A stretch of DNA of 64,000 bases, taken from contig JTDA01000005.1 in the NCBI GenBank assembly GCA_000803105.1, positions 62,001 through 126,000 on the forward strand, given 5' to 3'. The position numbers and the translations under genes are program-made. The number at the start of each line of letters is the position of its first letter. Position 1 is the stretch's first letter. The notes beneath the pieces are model-generated. The model was given only the letters and a program-made list of their open reading frames with translations, searched no databases and had not been told where the DNA came from. Below are positions 63,333 through 64,000 of this stretch, in pieces. The stretch is from Coprobacter secundus (GTDB lineage Bacteria > Bacteroidota > Bacteroidia > Bacteroidales > Coprobacteraceae).

Positions 63333-64000
63333 TTATGATTGAAGTTTATTAGAAGGTAACTCGGCATACGTTTCTTTGATGAAAGATACGCATATGGCTC
63401 CTATGAGTAAAAATATTCCTGCTAAAACTAACATGTTTATCTGTAGACCTCCTAACATGTGGAGAATGCTTCCTCCACCAAGTGCGGCTATGATTTGCGG
63501 GATACATATTGTACCATTGAATAACCCAAGATAAGTTCCCATATTTTTCCCTGATATGGAATTGGTAAGTATAGTAAATGGCATTGCTAACATAGCAGCC
63601 CATGCAAATCCTATTAAAAAGAATGGTAAAAATAAAAGATGTTGCTCGTGTACAAAAAGCGTAGATATGAAACCTATTCCACCCAAAGCCAGACTTAAAG
63701 AGTAAGCTATTTTCCTGGATTTGAACAATGGTAGTATGATAGCCCAACAAACGGAACCGATAGCTTGTATTGCAAATACGACTCCGACCCAGTTGCCAGC
63801 TTCTTGATATGCGGCTGAAGAAGTATCAATGACTCCCCATACATTTGCAGCTATGGCTCCATTGGTGTAAGTCCACATGTACATGAATGCTGCCCATGAG
63901 AAAAACTGGACTAATCCTATTGTCCAAAATACTTTTGGGGCGTTTTTCAAAAGTGATATAAAATCACTTTTTTCTTTTTTTTGTGTGGTTGAGATTCTGT
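63333..64000 (-). CDS. MFS sugar transporter, C-terminal part only
   Basis: The frame is open to the window edge, so the N-terminal half and the start lie outside; an internal TTG at 63950 is not the true start. The visible 222 residues are the C-terminal half of a major facilitator: a charged central loop, then six hydrophobic helices ('TIGLVQFFSWAAFMYMWTY', 'GGIGFISTLFVHEQH', 'LVLAGIFLLIGAICVSFI'). The pattern resembles SLC45/SucP-like disaccharide symporters; substrate unknown. Confidence 0.8.
   Translation of the reverse strand, partial: RISTTQKKEKSDFISLLKNAPKVFWTIGLVQFFSWAAFMYMWTYTNGAIAANVWGVIDTSSAAYQEAGNWVGVVFAIQAIGSVCWAIILPLFKSRKIAYSLSLALGGIGFISTLFVHEQHLLFLPFFLIGFAWAAMLAMPFTILTNSISGKNMGTYLGLFNGTICIPQIIAALGGGSILHMLGGLQINMLVLAGIFLLIGAICVSFIKETYAELPSNKLQS

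Noticed and set aside
1..64000. CRISPR arrays, insertion sequences, integrases, rRNA genes
   Set aside because: No repeat-spacer pattern, transposase-like frame, integrase motif or rRNA segment was seen on either strand.

Overview
The window looks like a chromosomal segment of a low-GC, anaerobic, gut-type member of the order Bacteroidales (phylum Bacteroidota). Support comes from Bacteroidota-type promoters (TTTG about 19-21 bp upstream of TAnnTTTG) in front of several genes, few Shine-Dalgarno sites, an S16 protein with a long Ala/Glu/Lys tail, PPi-dependent phosphofructokinase, DUF4493 and PCMD lipoproteins, T9SS-like C-terminal sorting domains, and the order coaBC - DUF4835 - recN - rlmB. 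Genus cannot be fixed from sequence alone; a Coprobacter/Barnesiella/Parabacteroides-like organism is an inference.

1-10.6 kb (surface and secreted proteins): three tandem minus-strand DUF4493-type lipoproteins, the last with a C-terminal PCMD domain; a DUF695-like protein; a family 2 glycosyltransferase; rpsP with its terminator; and two secreted proteins with T9SS-like tails. 10.6-18 kb: an amidohydrolase, tRNA-Ser(GCT), an HD hydrolase, a MaoC-like protein, an XRE/S24 repressor-like regulator facing a 1 kb region with a consensus promoter and two terminator-like structured segments, then purM, a nitroreductase and ribE.

18-30 kb: a single-chain ABC-type ATPase fused to a DUF4435 (TOPRIM-like) domain, followed by menA and a CPBP protease; pfp; an IscU-like/GGGtGRT pair; a secreted FAD oxidoreductase; and a PBP-like lipoprotein that has lost the SxxK lysine. 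29-43 kb: GtrA, lptB, mlaE-mlaF, a hexuronate catabolic set (kdgK, eda, ExuT-type transporter) with a LacI-type palindrome over its promoter, a ClC antiporter, an ECF sigma factor, then NfeD, kdsB, an M16-like protein and mgsA.

43-55 kb: an ABC-F / YjbQ / EFR1-ferredoxin operon, with yjbQ broken by one base in an A8 tract, then a nucleotide-sugar island. Its first half (rfbB, rfbA, two FdtA-type ketoisomerases, a FdtB-type aminotransferase) makes a dTDP-3-amino-3,6-dideoxyhexose; its second half (manC, a nucleotidyltransferase-GHMP kinase fusion, gmd, fcl) makes GDP-L-fucose. There are no glycosyltransferases inside the island. 55-64 kb is housekeeping: a DUF3352-like membrane protein, dnaN, a DnaQ-type exonuclease, coaBC, DUF4835, recN, rlmB and a partial MFS transporter.

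No CRISPR array, insertion sequence, integrase or obvious prophage was seen. The strongest candidates for follow-up are the ATPase-DUF4435 fusion, the repressor/structured-RNA locus at 13.7-15.1 kb, the nucleotidyltransferase-GHMP fusion and the catalytically altered PBP-like lipoprotein.
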